A stretch of 7,062 nucleotides of DNA from Rubrobacter sp. GTDB lineage: Bacteria > Actinomycetota > Rubrobacteria > Rubrobacterales > Rubrobacteraceae. Shown piece by piece: positions 6,269 to 7,062 of the stretch; the first letter of the stretch is position 1; each line of letters opens with the position of its first letter. Under the pieces are notes generated by a model. The model made no database searches, was not told the origin of the DNA, and worked only from the letters and a program-made list of their open reading frames with translations. The DNA is taken from NCBI GenBank assembly GCA_019247245.1, contig JAFAPF010000489.1, positions 1 to 7,062 on the forward strand, read 5' to 3'. Made by a program: the position numbers and the translations under genes.

Positions 6269-6460
6269 TCACGGCCGAAATTGGAACTTACGCAGGAGGG
6301 TGCGGGAGAAGCTTCTCCGGAGCCGGACAAGCAGAATTACTGCAGCAGGAGCTGCACCAAGGTCGGCCGTTGGCGCCGTTGGAAGGATCGTCAAATCGAT
6401 TGGCCCCTTTAGTATTACAGTAACCGAGTTAGAACAGTGCCGAACAGAGTGGGAAAACTG
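6269..6460 (-). pseudogene. Possible remnant of a surface protein with C-terminal anchor-like tail
   Basis: An open frame of 63 codons, bounded upstream by TAG (6463-6461) and without a usable start, encodes SNSVTVILKGPIDLTILPTA, then a hydrophobic stretch (AAPAAVILLV) and a basic end (RLRRSFSRTLLRKF). This order resembles the C-terminus of cell-wall or membrane-anchored surface proteins (loose LPxT-like motif, hydrophobic helix, positive tail). The canonical LPxTG is not present and there is no N-terminal part, so this is at best a decayed fragment. It could be a chance open frame. Confidence 0.3.
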
Positions 6461-6480
6461 CTAGGCCTGGGCCAGTTTTC
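6453..6480. repeat. 8-bp inverted repeat near the right end of the inserted segment
   Basis: GAAAACTG (6453-6460) and CAGTTTTC (6473-6480) are exact reverse complements around a 12-nt loop that itself contains the palindrome AGGCCT. The plus-strand RNA ends in UUUUC. It could act as a weak terminator or operator; the role is unknown. Confidence 0.45.
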
Positions 6481-6538
6481 ATCTTAAATAGGCTCAAATA
6501 TCCCCTAAATATCCAATACACTAGGATGGGCCAGAGAA

Positions 6539-6568
6539 TAGACGCTACGCAAGATGATGATGTATAGT
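6539..6568 (+). promoter_or_regulatory. Candidate promoter at the right junction, in front of the coiled-coil gene and pyrE
   Basis: TAGACG (6539-6544, 4/6 to TTGACA), an 18-bp spacer and TATAGT (6563-6568, 5/6 to TATAAT) would start RNA at about 6575, almost on the ATG at 6578. The -10 lies in the right direct repeat and the -35 in the inserted segment, so an insertion could have supplied a new promoter for the separated operon half. This is inference from the pattern. Confidence 0.35.
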
Positions 6569-6572
6569 CCGG
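6556..6572 (+). repeat. Right copy of flanking direct repeat
   Basis: GATGATGTATAGTCCGG matches 4252-4268 at 16 of 17 positions, the difference being C for A at the 14th base. It lies immediately before the ATG of the coiled-coil gene, where GC-rich coding sequence resumes. Confidence 0.7.
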
Positions 6573-6577
6573 CCTCT

Positions 6578-6868
6578 ATGAGCGGTGAGTCGGAGACCGA
6601 TATTGAGTGTCTTGAGAAGCGGCTTGTGGAGCTCGAGAAGCTCGCGGAAGAGCTAGAGAGTGCCCCGGATCCGAAGGTCGTGGACATCCTCAACCGCGCG
6701 GTGGCGCTTCTCGCGGAGGTCAACACTAACATCGAAGCTGGTCTCCTCAAGGCGGAAAGCGAGACACGAATGCTTAGCGATCTTCTCCAGAAGGTAGACT
6801 TCGAACCGTTCGACGTGGCTTTAGAAGACCTGAAGCGGCCTCCGGATGGGCCGTCGAGTGAGAGTTGA
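6578..6868 (+). CDS. Small coiled-coil protein of unknown function
   Basis: A 96-aa acidic, helical protein. Residues 8-29 (IECLEKRLVELEKLAEELES) and about 33-72 show heptad-like spacing of Leu, Val and Ile with many Glu and Lys, which predicts coiled-coil or helical-bundle assembly. A charged, Pro-rich tail ends it (RPPDGPSSES). There is no signal peptide or membrane segment and I recognise no family. An upstream ATG run at 6554 would add MMMYSPAS, but those codons lie in the direct-repeat junction. ATG 6578 fits the candidate promoter and a 10-nt gap in the presumed ancestral operon, so it is preferred. No Shine-Dalgarno is visible for either start. Its end overlaps pyrE by 11 nt, implying translational coupling. 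Confidence 0.7.
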   Translation: MSGESETDIECLEKRLVELEKLAEELESAPDPKVVDILNRAVALLAEVNTNIEAGLLKAESETRMLSDLLQKVDFEPFDVALEDLKRPPDGPSSES

Positions 6869-7062
6869 TCGCGCTCTCGCCTCCCGCGTGCGGGAAGCGG
6901 CCCTCCTTGAAGGCGACTTCGTGCTCTCGAGCGGGAAGAATAGCCATCTTTACGTAGATAAGTACCTCTTTTCGACGGAGCCTGATCTCTTACAGGATCT
7001 GGCTTACGAGATCTCTGCCAGGCTACCGGCCGACACCCAAAGGCTCGCGGGGGTCGAACTCG
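6858..7062 (+). CDS. pyrE: Orotate phosphoribosyltransferase, N-terminal part (runs off the window)
   Basis: The first 68 codons of PyrE, the cytoplasmic enzyme that joins orotate to PRPP to give OMP in pyrimidine synthesis. The block EGDFVLSSGKNSHLYVDKYL (about residues 18-37) is the conserved N-terminal orotate-site region (FxLxSGxxSxxYxDK), and the flanking helix RALASRVREAALL is family-like. The PRPP-binding loop lies beyond the window, so the call rests on the N-terminus alone. Start GTG 6858 overlaps the coiled-coil gene's stop by 11 nt; no other in-frame start is close. The frame stays open to the last base. Confidence 0.85.
   Translation, partial: MRVDRALASRVREAALLEGDFVLSSGKNSHLYVDKYLFSTEPDLLQDLAYEISARLPADTQRLAGVEL

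Larger units (their letters stand above)
6078..6553. other. Gap upstream of the SOD-like gene with hairpins and an anchor-tail remnant
   Basis: About 475 bp without an intact gene. It holds the SOD-like promoter and ribosome site, a hairpin at 6168-6191, a degenerate minus-strand reading frame at 6269-6460 and another hairpin at 6453-6480. The remainder is AT-richer sequence with frequent stops and no recognisable feature. Confidence 0.6.
4265..6555. mobile_element. Putative inserted segment (about 2.3 kb, no transposase seen) splitting an operon
   Basis: The segment is bounded by the 16/17-bp direct repeat. It differs from both sides by lower GC (for example 29 of 60 bases G/C at 4441-4500), low coding density and opposite gene orientation. 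Deleting it together with one repeat copy would put the coiled-coil gene's ATG 10 nt after the membrane-protein stop, the spacing expected within an operon. Contents are an intact secreted-protein gene, a broken SOD-like gene and an anchor-tail remnant, all minus strand. No intact transposase, integrase or terminal inverted repeats were found, so it may be a non-autonomous or decayed element. The reverse is also possible: relatives lacking it could have lost it by recombination between the repeats. Confidence 0.5.

Noticed and set aside
4265..6555. Classic insertion sequence with terminal inverted repeats
   Set aside because: The ends inside the direct repeats show no matching inverted sequences and no transposase frame.

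Overview
The window looks like chromosome of a high-GC Gram-positive bacterium, most likely a deep actinobacterial lineage resembling Rubrobacter. This is an inference from the GC-rich codon usage, frequent GTG/TTG starts, the sigA next to an inositol-phosphatase gene (also seen in mycobacteria) and the protein sequences. No database search was possible.

Left part (1-2153): on the minus strand, the primary sigma factor gene (sigA/rpoD type, start at 1923) overlaps a downstream inositol-monophosphatase-family gene by 17 nt. A perfect 15-bp GC-rich inverted repeat lies inside the sigma coding sequence, in a linker region. The sigma gene and murE diverge from a shared intergenic region of about 230 bp.

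Middle part (2154-4263): on the plus strand, a compact gene string holds murE (UDP-MurNAc-tripeptide synthetase), a CsoR/DUF156-type repressor without the usual metal or sulfur ligands, and a small two-helix membrane protein. Right part (6578-7062): the string appears to resume with a small coiled-coil protein overlapping the start of pyrE (orotate phosphoribosyltransferase), which runs off the window.

Between them (about 4265-6555) lies a 2.3-kb, visibly lower-GC, gene-poor segment. It is bounded by a 16/17-bp direct repeat (4252-4268 and 6556-6572). The left copy contains the stop codon of the membrane-protein gene and the right copy sits just before the coiled-coil gene's ATG. Removing the segment and one repeat copy leaves a 10-nt gap between those genes, so it is best read as an insertion that split an operon. 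Everything gene-like in it is on the minus strand and looks exported: an intact 134-aa secreted protein, a Cu/Zn superoxide dismutase-like gene broken by four single-base losses, and a remnant with a C-terminal membrane-anchor-like tail. No transposase or integrase is visible.

The most notable observation is the SOD-like gene. Restoring one base at each of four sites gives a complete 181-codon reading frame with signal/anchor sequence, both disulfide cysteines and all four zinc ligands, but with tyrosine in place of the two copper-only histidines.
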